Below, piece by piece: positions 26,826-35,656 of a stretch of 64,000 bases of DNA. Position 1 is the first letter of the stretch, and every line of letters starts with the position of its first letter. Under the pieces are notes generated by a model. The model worked only from the letters and a program-made list of their open reading frames with translations. It was not told where the DNA came from and did not search any database. Position numbers and translations under genes: made by a program. Source of the stretch: Pseudomonas cuatrocienegasensis (GTDB lineage Bacteria; Pseudomonadota; Gammaproteobacteria; Pseudomonadales; Pseudomonadaceae); NCBI RefSeq assembly GCF_900110925.1, contig NZ_FOFP01000001.1:62001-126000 (forward strand). Direction: 5' to 3'.

Positions 26826-27260
26826 TCAGTCTTTGTTTGGTGGTGTGGGGCCTGGTTTGCCATTGGCCATCTGCTTGCTGGCAGCCGCCATCAGGCGCTG
26901 AAAGGTGGCGCAGTGCAGGTGGTTGTCGGCGGGGCAGGCGGCAGCATGGCGCAGACCGTCGCGGATGGCGGACAGGCGCTTGATGGTCTGGTCCAGTTGA
27001 TCGGCTTTGCTGCTCAGTTGTTGCCGGTCGATGGCCGGGCCGCCTTCGGCGCTGAGCATCGCGCCGATGTCCTCCAGGGCAAACCCGGCCGTGCGTCCCA
27101 GCGCAATCAGCGCCAGGCGTTGCAATACTGTCTCGGCAAAGACCCGCTTCAGGCCACTGCGGCCGATGGAGCGGATCAGCCCCTTTTCCTCGTAATAACG
27201 CAGCGTCGAGGCCGGCAAACCGGACCAGCGCGCGACCTGCCCGATATCCAGCGTTTTCAT
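26826..27260 (-). CDS. MerR-family transcriptional regulator
   Basis: A 144-residue protein with an N-terminal MerR winged helix ('DIGQVARWSGLPASTLRYYEEKGLI') and a dimerisation helix, ending in a Cys-containing segment 'ACPADNHLHC'. The two Cys (about 114 and 121 by this start) could bind a metal or sense redox or a ligand. ATG 27260 begins the HTH. It is divergent from a DUF2938 gene, and a textbook MerR-type operator lies between them. Confidence 0.88.
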   Translation of the reverse strand: MKTLDIGQVARWSGLPASTLRYYEEKGLIRSIGRSGLKRVFAETVLQRLALIALGRTAGFALEDIGAMLSAEGGPAIDRQQLSSKADQLDQTIKRLSAIRDGLRHAAACPADNHLHCATFQRLMAAASKQMANGKPGPTPPNKD

Positions 27261-27262
27261 GC

Positions 27263-27293
27263 TTGACCTCAAGTCGACTTGAACCCGTAGCCT
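27263..27293 (+). promoter_or_regulatory. MerR-type promoter/operator for the DUF2938 gene
   Basis: A -35 box TTGACC (27263-27268) and a -10 box TAGCCT (27288-27293) are separated by 19 bases, the overlong spacer of MerR-regulated promoters. The spacer contains the perfect 14-base palindrome TCAAGTCGACTTGA (27269-27282). The regulator gene is transcribed divergently just beside it. Confidence 0.82.
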
Positions 27294-27333
27294 GCTGAAG
27301 AAGGCTTATCAGACAGGTTAGAGGGAGATCGCT

Positions 27334-27822
27334 ATGACAGTCGAGAACATCATGCAGGTGATTATTCTGGGGGCTGGCGCCACGCTTGGCATAGATGTCT
27401 GGGCGCTGCTGCGGCGCAGGCTGCTGGGCGTGCCGTCGCTGGATTACGCCCTGGTCGGGCGTTGGCTCGGGCATATGCGCCACGGCCGTTTTCGTCATGG
27501 AGCCATTGGCAAGGCGCCAGCGGTGGCAGGCGAGCGGGCGTTGGGCTGGGCGTTTCACTACCTGATCGGGTTGGCGTTCGCTGGGCTGTTTCTGCTGCTG
27601 GTCGGGGCGCCTTGGCTGCAGCGGCCGACACTCTGGCCGGCTCTGTTGTTCGGCGCACTCACGGTGGCGGCACCGCTGCTGGTGATGCAGCCGGCATTCG
27701 GCATGGGCATCGCCGCCGCACGCACGGCGAACCCGCGCCAGGTCCGGCTACGCGCGCTGGTTACCCACCTGCTGTTCGGCGCTGGACTATACCTGGCCGC
27801 TATGCTGCTGGCCGCATTCTAG
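27334..27822 (+). CDS. DUF2938 integral membrane protein
   Basis: A 162-residue protein with about four membrane segments (about 5-25, 70-90, 95-118, 140-160). The 'GIDVWALLRRRLLGVPSLDYALVGRW' opening and 'RQVRLRALVTHLLFGAGLY' ending are characteristic of DUF2938. Controlled by the MerR-type promoter just upstream; GAGGGAGA is the ribosome-binding site. Function unknown; ligand efflux or stress response is an inference from the regulator type. Confidence 0.85.
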   Translation: MTVENIMQVIILGAGATLGIDVWALLRRRLLGVPSLDYALVGRWLGHMRHGRFRHGAIGKAPAVAGERALGWAFHYLIGLAFAGLFLLLVGAPWLQRPTLWPALLFGALTVAAPLLVMQPAFGMGIAAARTANPRQVRLRALVTHLLFGAGLYLAAMLLAAF

Positions 27823-27825
27823 GGT

Positions 27826-27978
27826 GGCATCTCGCATCAAATATCGGTCAATGCCAAGCTGCGTGGAGGGGCCAGGCGGCGCTTCGCTTTAACCGCGACG
27901 CCTGCAGTGCCTTAACGATTTATCGCGAATAAATTCGCTCCTACAAAAAGCGAAAGATGATTAGTGTCGCGACACTAG
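27826..27978 (+). repeat. Dispersed intergenic element, copy 2 (contains a REP unit)
   Basis: Shares ATCAAATATCGGTCAATGCC, CTGCGTGGAGGGGCCAGG and GCGGCGCTTCGCTTTA-type blocks with copies 1 and 3. Its right part contains a REP half (TCGCGAATAAATTCGCTCC, 27923-27941) of the family at 55099-55164. It closes with the perfect palindrome TAGTGTCGCGACACTA (27962-27977). Confidence 0.65.
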
Positions 27979-28008
27979 GCTGGCTTAGGCGCCGTGCATG
28001 GCGTGTGC

Positions 28009-30018
28009 TCAGTGGCTGTAACCCGGCTTCTGCCGCGCCGTTTTAAGCAGATCGGCCGGGCTGATATGGCCGACCACCTGGGTCGCGGCGCTGCCGGGGT
28101 GCGGCAGGCCGAGGATGTGGCCCTTCATCTTGCCGATGACGTGCATCTCGCAGGGTTTGCAGTCGAACTTGAGGGTCAGCACCTCGTCGCCATGCACCAA
28201 TTGCATCGGCTCGACGCGGGTTTTCACGCCGGTCACGCCCTTGGCCTGCTTGGGGCACAGGTTGAAGGAGAAGCGCAGGCAGTGCTTGGTGATCATCACC
28301 GGCACTTCGCCGGCCTCTTCGTGGGCCTCGTAGGCCGCGTCGATTAGCTGCACCCCGTGGCGATGGTAGAACGCGCGGGCCTTGTGGTTGTAGACGTTGG
28401 CCAGAAACGACAGATGCGCCTCCGGGTACACCGGCGCCGGGTCGGTCTCTGCCTTGCGTCCGCCACGGGGGTGAGCCGCCACACGCGCAGCCGTCAGTTG
28501 GTCGATGGCCTCGCGGCGCAGCGCCTTGAGCTGCGAGTTGGGCACGAAGAACGCCTGCGGTGCGTCCAGGGTGACGCCCTGAGCGTGATACATGGTGGTG
28601 CCAAGCTGGGTCAGTAGGTCGCGCAGGCCGTCGAGTGCCTGTTCCGGCTTATTGGCCGGGCCGAACGGGCCGGGCAGGGCGACCTGGACGCTGATGCCTT
28701 CTTCGCTGGTGGCGGTCAGTTGCAGCGCGGTTTCGCGCAGTTCGACCTGCCAGCTCACGCCAATGCGGCGCTCGGCGCTGGTTTTTTGCAGGGCCTGCTG
28801 CCAGTTGTGGTCGAGGTTGCGGCTCAGCGGATGATTCGGCCGCAGGCGGCTGAGGCCAGCGGGCATCTCATTGGGTTCGACGCGGTAGCGGTAGCGCGGC
28901 GCGCCGTCCTCTTCAAACTCGGCTTTCAGCTCGGCGATATTGGCGCGAAAGCCTACGACCTCGCGCTTGACCAGCACGTTGAGGCCGTCGCCGTTGGACA
29001 GCGGGGTATCGGTGACGGCGATCAGGTCGCGCTTGCCGACCTTCTCCACATGGCCCACTGACAGCCCGGTAAAGGTCGGCGAGTCGAAGGCGCCGATATC
29101 GATCTTGCGCTCGCTGACAAAGTAATCCGTGCTGCCGCGGTGGAAGGTCTTGTCCGGGTCGGGCACAAAGAAATGCGCGGTGCGGCCACTGGAGGCGCGG
29201 GCCAGGTCGGGGCGGTCTTCGAGCACCTGGTCGAGGCGCTGGCGGTAATAGGCGGTGATGTTCTTCACGTAGCCCATGTCCTTGTAGCGGCCCTCGATCT
29301 TGAACGAGCGCACGCCGGCTTCGACCAGGGCGCGGATGTTGGCGCTCTGGTTGTTGTCCTTCATCGACAACAGGTGTTTCTCAAAGGCGATCACCCCGCC
29401 TTTTTCATCCTTGAGGGTGTAGGGCAGACGGCAGGCCTGGGAGCAGTCACCACGGTTGGCGCTGCGCCCGGTCTGCGCGTGGGAGATGTTGCACTGGCCG
29501 GAGAAGGCCACGCAGAGCGCGCCGTGAATAAAGAACTCGATGGCCGCGTCGGTCTCGTCGGCAATCGCACGGATTTCCTGCAGGTTCAGCTCGCGCGCCA
29601 GGACCAGTTGGGAGAAGCCGGCCTGGTCGAGAAACTTGGCCCGCGCCAGGGTGCGGATATCGGTCTGGGTACTGGCATGCAGCTCGATCGGCGGAATATC
29701 CAGCTCCATTACCCCCATATCCTGCACGATCAGCGCATCCACGCCCGCGTCGTAGAGCTGGTGGATCAGCTTGCGCGCCGGCTCCAGCTCATCGTCATGC
29801 AGGATGGTGTTGATCGTGGTGAACACCCGCGCGTGGTAGCGGCGGGCGAACTCCACCAGCCCGGCGATCTCGCTCACCTCGTTCGCGGCGTTGTGCCGCG
29901 CGCCGAAGCTCGGGCCGCCGATATAAATGGCATCGGCGCCATGCAGGATGGCCTCGCGGGCAATCGCCACATCGCGGGCGGGGCTGAGCAGTTCCAGGTG
30001 GTGTTTGGGCAGGGACAT
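28009..30018 (-). CDS. rlhA: U32-family 23S rRNA hydroxylase RlhA
   Basis: A 669-residue protein with an N-terminal U32 peptidase-like TIM barrel ('ELLSPARDVAIAREAILHGADAIYIGG') and the Cys-rich Fe-S region ('FIHGALCVAFSGQCNISHAQTGRSANRGDCSQACRLPY'), then DUF3656-type domains. Length and layout match E. coli RlhA (YdcP), which hydroxylates C2501 of 23S rRNA together with prephenate-dependent chemistry, rather than the shorter tRNA enzyme TrhP (YegQ). C-terminal Cys pairs (about 598 and 638-641) add to possible metal sites. Confidence 0.85.
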   Translation of the reverse strand: MSLPKHHLELLSPARDVAIAREAILHGADAIYIGGPSFGARHNAANEVSEIAGLVEFARRYHARVFTTINTILHDDELEPARKLIHQLYDAGVDALIVQDMGVMELDIPPIELHASTQTDIRTLARAKFLDQAGFSQLVLARELNLQEIRAIADETDAAIEFFIHGALCVAFSGQCNISHAQTGRSANRGDCSQACRLPYTLKDEKGGVIAFEKHLLSMKDNNQSANIRALVEAGVRSFKIEGRYKDMGYVKNITAYYRQRLDQVLEDRPDLARASSGRTAHFFVPDPDKTFHRGSTDYFVSERKIDIGAFDSPTFTGLSVGHVEKVGKRDLIAVTDTPLSNGDGLNVLVKREVVGFRANIAELKAEFEEDGAPRYRYRVEPNEMPAGLSRLRPNHPLSRNLDHNWQQALQKTSAERRIGVSWQVELRETALQLTATSEEGISVQVALPGPFGPANKPEQALDGLRDLLTQLGTTMYHAQGVTLDAPQAFFVPNSQLKALRREAIDQLTAARVAAHPRGGRKAETDPAPVYPEAHLSFLANVYNHKARAFYHRHGVQLIDAAYEAHEEAGEVPVMITKHCLRFSFNLCPKQAKGVTGVKTRVEPMQLVHGDEVLTLKFDCKPCEMHVIGKMKGHILGLPHPGSAATQVVGHISPADLLKTARQKPGYSH

Positions 30019-30205
30019 GGCGGTTTCTTTTATCAGGCGGCACGGGCAAGGCGTGCATTGTAGCCGCCTGAAGGCAAGGCGGCACCCTGCCGGATCAGTG
30101 GCGGCGTGTCAGGGCGCGATTGCAGGCTGAGCCTGGCTGTAGGAGATGCCCCGTCGTCCAGACGTCGCGCTGTCGCGCAGCAAACTGGATGCGCGTGAGG
30201 CTCGC

Positions 30206-30346
30206 TGTTGTGGGACGGGCCGGGCGGCGCTCCGCTTTAGCCGCGAAGAGTTCGCGGCTAAAGCGGGATGCCGCCCAGCGGAGCGCCGCCCGACCCCTCC
30301 CACGCAGCCTGGGATTGACCAACATTGGCTTCGTGTCGCGGCACTA
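30206..30346 (-). repeat. Dispersed intergenic element, copy 3 (inverted, extended hairpin)
   Basis: Reading the minus strand from 30346 gives the element start (CACTA/TAGTG, GTCGCG), AATGTTGGTCAATCCCAGG and CTGCGTGGGAGGGG as in copies 1 and 2. A long near-perfect palindrome follows: CGGGCGGCGCTCCGC pairs with GCGGAGCGCCGCCCG, and CTTTAGCCGCGAA with TTCGCGGCTAAAG, centred near 30250. Confidence 0.7.
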
Positions 30347-30400
30347 GGCGTTGGCCGCCAGGGTCGGGCCGTGGGCCTGCCTGGCAGGCGCGGCGACCTA

Positions 30401-30748
30401 TCAGGCGAACACGAAATACTTGCGCACGGTTTCGACGACTTCCCAGGTGCCCTTCATGCCGGGCTCGACCACGAAAATATCGCCGGCCTTGAGGTGGATT
30501 GGCGCCATGCCATCCGGGGTGATGATGCAGTAGCCTTCCTGAAAGTGGCAGTACTCCCACTTCACGTACTCGACGCGCCATTTGCCTGGGGTGCAGATCC
30601 AGGTGCCCATGATCTTGCTGCCGTCATCGGAGGTGTAGGCATTGAGGTTGACGGTGTGCGGATCCCCCCCAATGCGCTCCCACTTGCAGGCATCAACAAC
30701 AGGCATTGGCTGAGTGTCGCGCAGGACAGTGATCGGTGGGTTGGCCAT
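30401..30748 (-). CDS. Small cupin protein (DUF861 type)
   Basis: A 115-residue single-domain cupin. 'GTWICTPGKWRVEYVKWEYCHFQEGYCIITPDG' and 'LKAGDIFVVEPGMKGTWEVVE' form the two cupin motifs, with the Trp-rich pattern of the ureidoglycine-aminohydrolase-like cupin_3 family. The usual His metal ligands are mostly replaced (E and C instead), so metal catalysis is uncertain. Confidence 0.82.
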   Translation of the reverse strand: MANPPITVLRDTQPMPVVDACKWERIGGDPHTVNLNAYTSDDGSKIMGTWICTPGKWRVEYVKWEYCHFQEGYCIITPDGMAPIHLKAGDIFVVEPGMKGTWEVVETVRKYFVFA

Positions 30749-30959
30749 AGGGGTGCTCCGCTGAAAGACTTAAAGGATCGTCACCATAGAGCAGCGGTTG
30801 GCGGGGCAGCGGTCTGGATTCGACATCGGGATGTTCATTCGCGTAACACCGTTCAGCCGTTCGGCGCTGCTACGGAATGGCGACTGTAATCGTGTAGGCT
30901 TGGTGCCTTTTGCAGGGGCTGGTTTGGCGCCTGTGTCCTTGACCTGGAGGATGTAAGAC

Positions 30960-31595
30960 GTGGAGCAAGAGCTTGAGCAGATCGATAAGTGGTTAAGCCA
31001 GTACGGCAGCGAGGAGTCCATTGCCACGGCCAGCGAGCTGGATGGCTTTCTCACCGCGATTGTCTCCGGCCCCAAGATGATTGCGCCGAGCGTCTGGTAC
31101 TCGGCGATCTGGGGCGAGGGGCACGAGCCGAGCTGGCAGAGCCAGAAAGAGGCTGAGCGCTTTATGCAGCTGGCCATCGACCTGATGAACCATGCTGCGC
31201 AAACCCTGAGCCACGCGCCCGAGGACTATGAGGCGCTGTTTCTGATCGACGAGGACGAGCAGGTCATCGTTGAGGCCTGGTGCTTCGGCTACATGCGCGG
31301 TGCCGAGTTGGGCGGCTGGGTCGACGACGAGCAGGATGACGAGCTGACCGAACTGCTGGCGGTGATTGCGCTGCATTGCTCCGAAGAAGGCCAAGCCGTG
31401 ATCGACGGCTTTAGCGACGAAGAGCGCGAAGCCGCGCTGGCGCTGGTCGAAGCGTCCGCCATCGAGCTGCACGCCTACTGGCTGGCGCGCCGTGAGCCGC
31501 TGGAGCCGATCCGCCGCGAGGCGCCGAAGGTCGGGCGCAACGACCCGTGCCCCTGCGGCAGCGGCAAGAAACACAAGCAGTGCTGCATGCCGTGA
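30960..31595 (+). CDS. UPF0149 (YgfB/YecA) protein with C-terminal SEC-C motif
   Basis: A 211-residue acidic helical protein of the YgfB/YecA family (residues 1-180) ending in a complete SEC-C zinc motif '[18 protein letters not shown]' (193-210), as found at the C-terminus of SecA. The start is GTG at 30960 with GGAGG ten bases upstream. The SEC-C motif binds zinc and often mediates SecB or ribosome contact; the role here is unknown. Confidence 0.85.
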   Translation: MEQELEQIDKWLSQYGSEESIATASELDGFLTAIVSGPKMIAPSVWYSAIWGEGHEPSWQSQKEAERFMQLAIDLMNHAAQTLSHAPEDYEALFLIDEDEQVIVEAWCFGYMRGAELGGWVDDEQDDELTELLAVIALHCSEEGQAVIDGFSDEEREAALALVEASAIELHAYWLARREPLEPIRREAPKVGRNDPCPCGSGKKHKQCCMP

Positions 31596-31634
31596 GCTGA
31601 CGCCTGCGCGCGAATGCGCGCAGGCTGACCGGGC

Positions 31635-32324
31635 TCAGTGGATCGTCGGGAAGCGCTCTTTGACCAGTGCCTGGGCCTGCAGGGTCAGCTGGTCGAGACG
31701 CCGGTCGCGCTGTTTCTCTGCCTCGCTCATGGCCTTCTTGCCGTGCTGCTGCAGCAGGTAGGCGTGGATCTGCCGCACCTCCTGAGACTGGTAGATCGGT
31801 GCCAGGTCCTGCACCGCCACCAGGCCGTCCGAGCGCTGGCGGCGGGTGTTCATCAACACCTGTGGCCCTTGCGCCGCCAGTACCTGAAAGCCCATGGCCT
31901 CGAAGGTCGGCACCTTGCTTGCCACGCAGGCCAGTTCGGCATGGGGGCGACGGCTGACCATCTGCTGCAGCATGGCCCGGGCGATGCCGCGCCGGCGGTG
32001 GCTGGCCTGCACGGCCATGTAAGCCAGGGTGCAGGCCTCGGGGTCATCCTCACTTGGCAGGTACAGGGCGAAGCCGAGTACCTGAGACGGGTCCTGATCA
32101 TCCAGCGCCAGGATCAGCTGTGCGGTGGTATTCAGCGCCGCGTCCATGGCCTGCAGATACAGGTGCACTTCGTAGCCAATCACATATTGGTACAGCTGAT
32201 AGAGCGGGTTGCTGGGCGTCAGCGACACCGGGCTGATGTCGCCTAGGTAATCCACCACCATCTGTAGCACCTGACTTTTCAGGGACTCGGGCGGCGGGGT
32301 ATTCAAATGGGCAAGGGTGAACAT
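31635..32324 (-). CDS. GNAT-family N-acetyltransferase
   Basis: A 229-residue protein with the acetyl-CoA signature 'MAVQASHRRRGIARAMLQQM' (R-R-x-G-I-A) in the middle and a helical C-terminal extension (about 170-229) rich in Gln/Lys. ATG 32324 is the family start; a longer frame upstream is not supported. A decayed copy of its 5' end and upstream region lies at 37234-37385. Confidence 0.85.
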   Translation of the reverse strand: MFTLAHLNTPPPESLKSQVLQMVVDYLGDISPVSLTPSNPLYQLYQYVIGYEVHLYLQAMDAALNTTAQLILALDDQDPSQVLGFALYLPSEDDPEACTLAYMAVQASHRRRGIARAMLQQMVSRRPHAELACVASKVPTFEAMGFQVLAAQGPQVLMNTRRQRSDGLVAVQDLAPIYQSQEVRQIHAYLLQQHGKKAMSEAEKQRDRRLDQLTLQAQALVKERFPTIH

Positions 32325-32492
32325 CGAAACGTTGGCTCCAGGCGTACCCAGGCAGGGCAATGGACGAGGGCGCCATTGTAACGCCCGCGTCTTATCAGCG
32401 CCGCTGCCAGCGCGGATTGGCTGTCGCTTCGTGCCGAGCTTTTGAGCGGCACGTTTTTGGTGGCGATGTCCGGACTGGACATCGCATGCAGG

Positions 32493-32580
32493 GTAGGAGC
32501 CCCGCCTCGGGGCGAATCGATTGCAGCCATGCAGTGACTTCGGTGTTGCCCATGGCATTCGCCGCGGGGGCGCGGCTCCA
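32493..32580. repeat. REP-type inverted pair (GC-rich family)
   Basis: GTAGGAGCCCCGCCTCGGGG followed by CGAATCGATTGCAGCCATGC, then an inverted GC-rich partner (CGCCGCGGGGGCGCGGCTCC). The first half matches, in reverse, the element at 26721-26754 and resembles 51771-51790. Confidence 0.65.
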
Positions 32581-32647
32581 ACCCAAAGCATCGGCGCCTC
32601 GCCTTAGCGCGAGGCTTGTGGCACCGACAGCCGGTGTGCCGGGCGCA

Positions 32648-33739
32648 TCACTTGATAAAGGTCGCCCCACGCGTATTCACGTAGACCGAATAGATCGAGT
32701 GGCTGCTGGCCATAAACAGTCGATTGCCCTGTAACCCGCCAAAGCACAGGTTGGCGCAGCGTTCCGGCAGGCGAATGTGGCCGATGGCTTTGCCCTGGGT
32801 GTTGAACACCCTTACGCCATCCAGCTCTTCCGGTTTGCCCTGGGGGGAGCCGTTGCTGCCCCAGCCACACCAGAGGTTGCCGGCCTCGTCGCACTTGATG
32901 CCGTCGACCGCGCCCGTTGCGCCGGCGTCGATATGCGTGCGTCGCTCGCCCAGCGTGCCATCAGTGTTGACGGGGTAGGCCCACACCAGACGGTTGGGCT
33001 TGGCCCGACCTTCCACCACATAGAGGCTTTGTTCGTCTGGCGAGAAGCACAGACCATTGGGGCCGGCGAGGTTATCGATGACGCGGCTGACCTTCAGGCT
33101 CTGGCCGTCGATGCGGTACACGCCATGGGGCAGCTCGATCTGGATCTTATGGCCTTCGTACTCGTTGCCGGCCTGGAAGGGTGGGTCGGTGAACCAGATC
33201 GAACCGTCGCGTTTGACCACAATATCGTTGGGTGAGTTGAAGCGTTTCCCCTCGTAATTGTCGGCCAGCACCGTGATGCTGCCGTCGGGCTCGGTACGGG
33301 TGATGCGCCGACCCAGGCCCTCGTTGGTCGAGCCCTCGCAGGCGATCAGGCGCCCTTGGTTGTCGCGCGTCAGGCCGTTGGAAAAGTTCGAAGACTCACG
33401 GTACACGCCCAGCGACTGGCTGATCTCGTCCCAGCGCATGATGCGGTTATTGGGGATGTCGCTGAGCAGCAAGTAGCGGCCATCGCCCACCCATACCGGA
33501 CCTTCGGCCCAGCGTAGCCCGCTGGCCAGCTTTTCTACGCTGGCGTTGAACAGGCGCAGGTCGAGAAAGCTGTCATCCAGAATCTCCACCGACGGGTCGG
33601 GGTAGCGCAGATTCAGCGGCTCTGTGGCGCGCGCCAGTTGCGGCAGCAGCGAGCCAATGCCGGCTGCCGCCGCCGAAAAGGCCAGGGAGTGCTTGAGAAA
33701 TTGCCGGCGTGAGCCGGCAGGGCGTTGTTCGTCGTTCAT
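32648..33739 (-). CDS. SMP-30/gluconolactonase-like secreted protein with Tat signal
   Basis: A 363-residue six-bladed beta-propeller of the SMP-30/gluconolaconase/LRE family. The N-terminus has the twin-arginine motif SRRQFLK (10-16), so folded export is likely. Metal-ligand motifs: 'WAEGPVWVGDGRYLLLSDIP' (Glu), 'FNSPNDIVVKRDGSIWFTDP' (Asn) and 'GAVDGIKCDEAGNLWCG' (Asp). It should hydrolyse a sugar lactone in the periplasm. Upstream DNA contains repeated TATGAC-type motifs. Confidence 0.88.
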   Translation of the reverse strand: MNDEQRPAGSRRQFLKHSLAFSAAAAGIGSLLPQLARATEPLNLRYPDPSVEILDDSFLDLRLFNASVEKLASGLRWAEGPVWVGDGRYLLLSDIPNNRIMRWDEISQSLGVYRESSNFSNGLTRDNQGRLIACEGSTNEGLGRRITRTEPDGSITVLADNYEGKRFNSPNDIVVKRDGSIWFTDPPFQAGNEYEGHKIQIELPHGVYRIDGQSLKVSRVIDNLAGPNGLCFSPDEQSLYVVEGRAKPNRLVWAYPVNTDGTLGERRTHIDAGATGAVDGIKCDEAGNLWCGWGSNGSPQGKPEELDGVRVFNTQGKAIGHIRLPERCANLCFGGLQGNRLFMASSHSIYSVYVNTRGATFIK

Positions 33740-34076
33740 CGTGAGTGTCCTTATTGTTCTTGTTGGACCGCAGGATGCGGTGCAAATAACTTATACGATG
33801 TATGACAACTTTGGGAATAGTGCCGCTTTGCTATGGCGCAGGGCATTCGCTCTAATGGGATTTGGCCTTACAAGTTGGGCTTAAACGCTGCGTGTATGAC
33901 TTCCGCTAGCGAGTTATGTCGTACGATGACTTTGGGGTGTAACGGAGAATAGCCACTTGCTCAACGCTGTAGAGCGTACTGTCCCAGACCTTGGTGCTGG
34001 CGCCACTGCCAAGGCTTCCAGTGCCGGCTTGGGCTATGATGCGCGCCCTTATCCCGCCGTTAAAAACCAGGTCACT
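33740..34076. promoter_or_regulatory. Divergent control region of the SMP-30 and methyltransferase genes
   Basis: About 340 bases without a supported gene. Two related motifs are visible: CGATGTATGACAACTTTGGG (33796-33815) and CGTACGATGACTTTGGGG (33920-33937), the second overlapping the palindrome TCGTACGA (33919-33926). A third TGTATGAC lies near 33893. They look like binding sites of one regulator, possibly GntR-type from the ATAC/GTAT half-sites; this is inference. Confidence 0.4.
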
Positions 34077-34820
34077 ATGCCCGGCAACGCCCTCTATACC
34101 GACCTGTCGGGTTACTACGACCTCATGTGTGCCGATATCGACTACCAGGCGCAAAGCCACTGCGTGCATCGGCTGCAGCAGCTGTTTGGCAATGCCGGCA
34201 AACGCCACCTGGACTTGGCCTGCGGGACCGGGCCGCATGTTCGCCACTTCACCGATGCCGGCTACCAAAGCGCTGGCCTCGACATCAACCAACCAATGCT
34301 GGACCGCGCCGCCTTGCGCTGCCCTGAGGCGCAATTCTCCCGGCAGGATATGTGCGCCTTTAGCGTGGCCGAGCCGGTCGACTTGATCACCTGCTTTCTC
34401 TATTCCCTGCACTACAGCGCGGGCATCGAGCGGCTCAAGGCCTGCATTGCCAGCGTGCACACCGCATTGGCCGCCAGTGGCGTGTTCTGCTTCAACGCCG
34501 TCGACAAAGGCCGCATCGACAACGCCTCCTTCGCCGCACACACCGCCCAACACGCCGACGGCCTGTTCAGCTTCCGTTCGGGTTGGCACTACGCCGGCGA
34601 GGGCGAGCAGCAATCGCTCCGGTTGCGCATCGAACGCACAGTGGATGCGCACACCCAGGTCTGGCACGACGAACACCCCATGGTCGCGGTGAGCTTTGCC
34701 GAACTGCAGGCGCTACTGGCGCCCGACTTTGAGGTGCACATGCTGGCCCACGACTATGAAAAGCTCACGCCCTGGGATGCCGAGGCCGGCAATGCGTTGT
34801 TTGTCTGTGTGAAGCGTTGA
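34077..34820 (+). CDS. Class I SAM-dependent methyltransferase
   Basis: A 247-residue protein with the SAM-binding motif I 'HLDLACGTGPHVRHF' (about residues 42-56), motif II 'AGLDINQPML' and a downstream 'DLITCFLYSLHY' strand. The N-terminal 'LYTDLSGYYDLMCADIDY' is typical of small-molecule methyltransferases. ATG 34077 is used; the longer frame is not conserved-looking. Substrate unknown. Confidence 0.88.
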   Translation: MPGNALYTDLSGYYDLMCADIDYQAQSHCVHRLQQLFGNAGKRHLDLACGTGPHVRHFTDAGYQSAGLDINQPMLDRAALRCPEAQFSRQDMCAFSVAEPVDLITCFLYSLHYSAGIERLKACIASVHTALAASGVFCFNAVDKGRIDNASFAAHTAQHADGLFSFRSGWHYAGEGEQQSLRLRIERTVDAHTQVWHDEHPMVAVSFAELQALLAPDFEVHMLAHDYEKLTPWDAEAGNALFVCVKR

Positions 34821-35017
34821 GGGCATAACTGCTCTACGCCCCGCCTTCGGCATACCTTATCTGCGCCGGGGGTAGCCCCGGTTATCTATGGAGTGTCAGC
34901 CCTGAGCTGTCTCTGGAAGGGGCAAGCACTGCTGGCCCCTGAAGGCCGTGCTAGGTCGGTAAAGGCGGGCAGCGAACACTGGTGCTGTCTCGTATCCATT
35001 TCCTGCGCAGTGGTGTG

Positions 35018-35491
35018 TCAAGGCTCAGAAGAGGTCCGGGCAAGGACAAGGAGGCGCGATAGAGCCTCCAGGTCCTCCCGTCGCATGTGTGCGAATTGGT
35101 TGCGGTGAAGTTGCAGCAGCGGTTCGTCTATATCGGCCAGCACCCTTTGGCCGCGCTCGCTCAGGAGAACCCGAACGACGCGTCTATCCTTTTGGTCGTG
35201 TCGACGTTCTATGAGCGACTCTCGCTCCAGACGATCCAGTAACCGCGTTACATCTGCGCGCGGTTCCGCCATCTGGGTCCCGATCCCGCTCGGCGTTTCC
35301 CCCTCGGAACCGCTGCGGCGTATGGCACGAAGTGCGTTGTATTGCTTCCCTGACAAACCGAACCCCGCCAACAGGTCCGTTAGTGGAAGCCTGACCTCCT
35401 CAGTCGTTCGCACCAAATTGAGGTAGACCTCTTGCTCAAGTAGCTTGCCCGTCTCGGTTGCTACCAGGCTAGGGGTTTGGAACTCGTTCAT
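35018..35491 (-). CDS. MarR-family transcriptional regulator
   Basis: A 157-residue winged-helix protein: 'LSGKQYNALRAIRRSG' (helix 2-3), recognition segment 'TQMAEPRADVTRLLDRLERESLIERR' and wing 'DQKDRRVVRVLLSERG'. It lies downstream of a cytochrome b561 gene on the same strand (165-base gap). Ligand not known. A palindrome upstream of the cytochrome gene is a candidate operator. Confidence 0.9.
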   Translation of the reverse strand: MNEFQTPSLVATETGKLLEQEVYLNLVRTTEEVRLPLTDLLAGFGLSGKQYNALRAIRRSGSEGETPSGIGTQMAEPRADVTRLLDRLERESLIERRHDQKDRRVVRVLLSERGQRVLADIDEPLLQLHRNQFAHMRREDLEALSRLLVLARTSSEP

Positions 35492-35656
35492 TGATAACTC
35501 TCTTGGCTTTCTTCTACCGACGATTCTCTGCGTCGGTCAGATGCTACAGCGCTCTCGCCAGGCCATCCACCAAAGAGTCGCGCTGGAGGCGGGGGCAAAC
35601 TCACCCTCGGTACACCCCGGAATCTGGCGAATGATCGTCAGTCATACCCGTCGCCC

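Noticed and set aside
25358..26863. 501-codon minus-strand frame
   Set aside because: Shadow of the PAS-PAS chemotaxis transducer, whose domains are clear on the plus strand.
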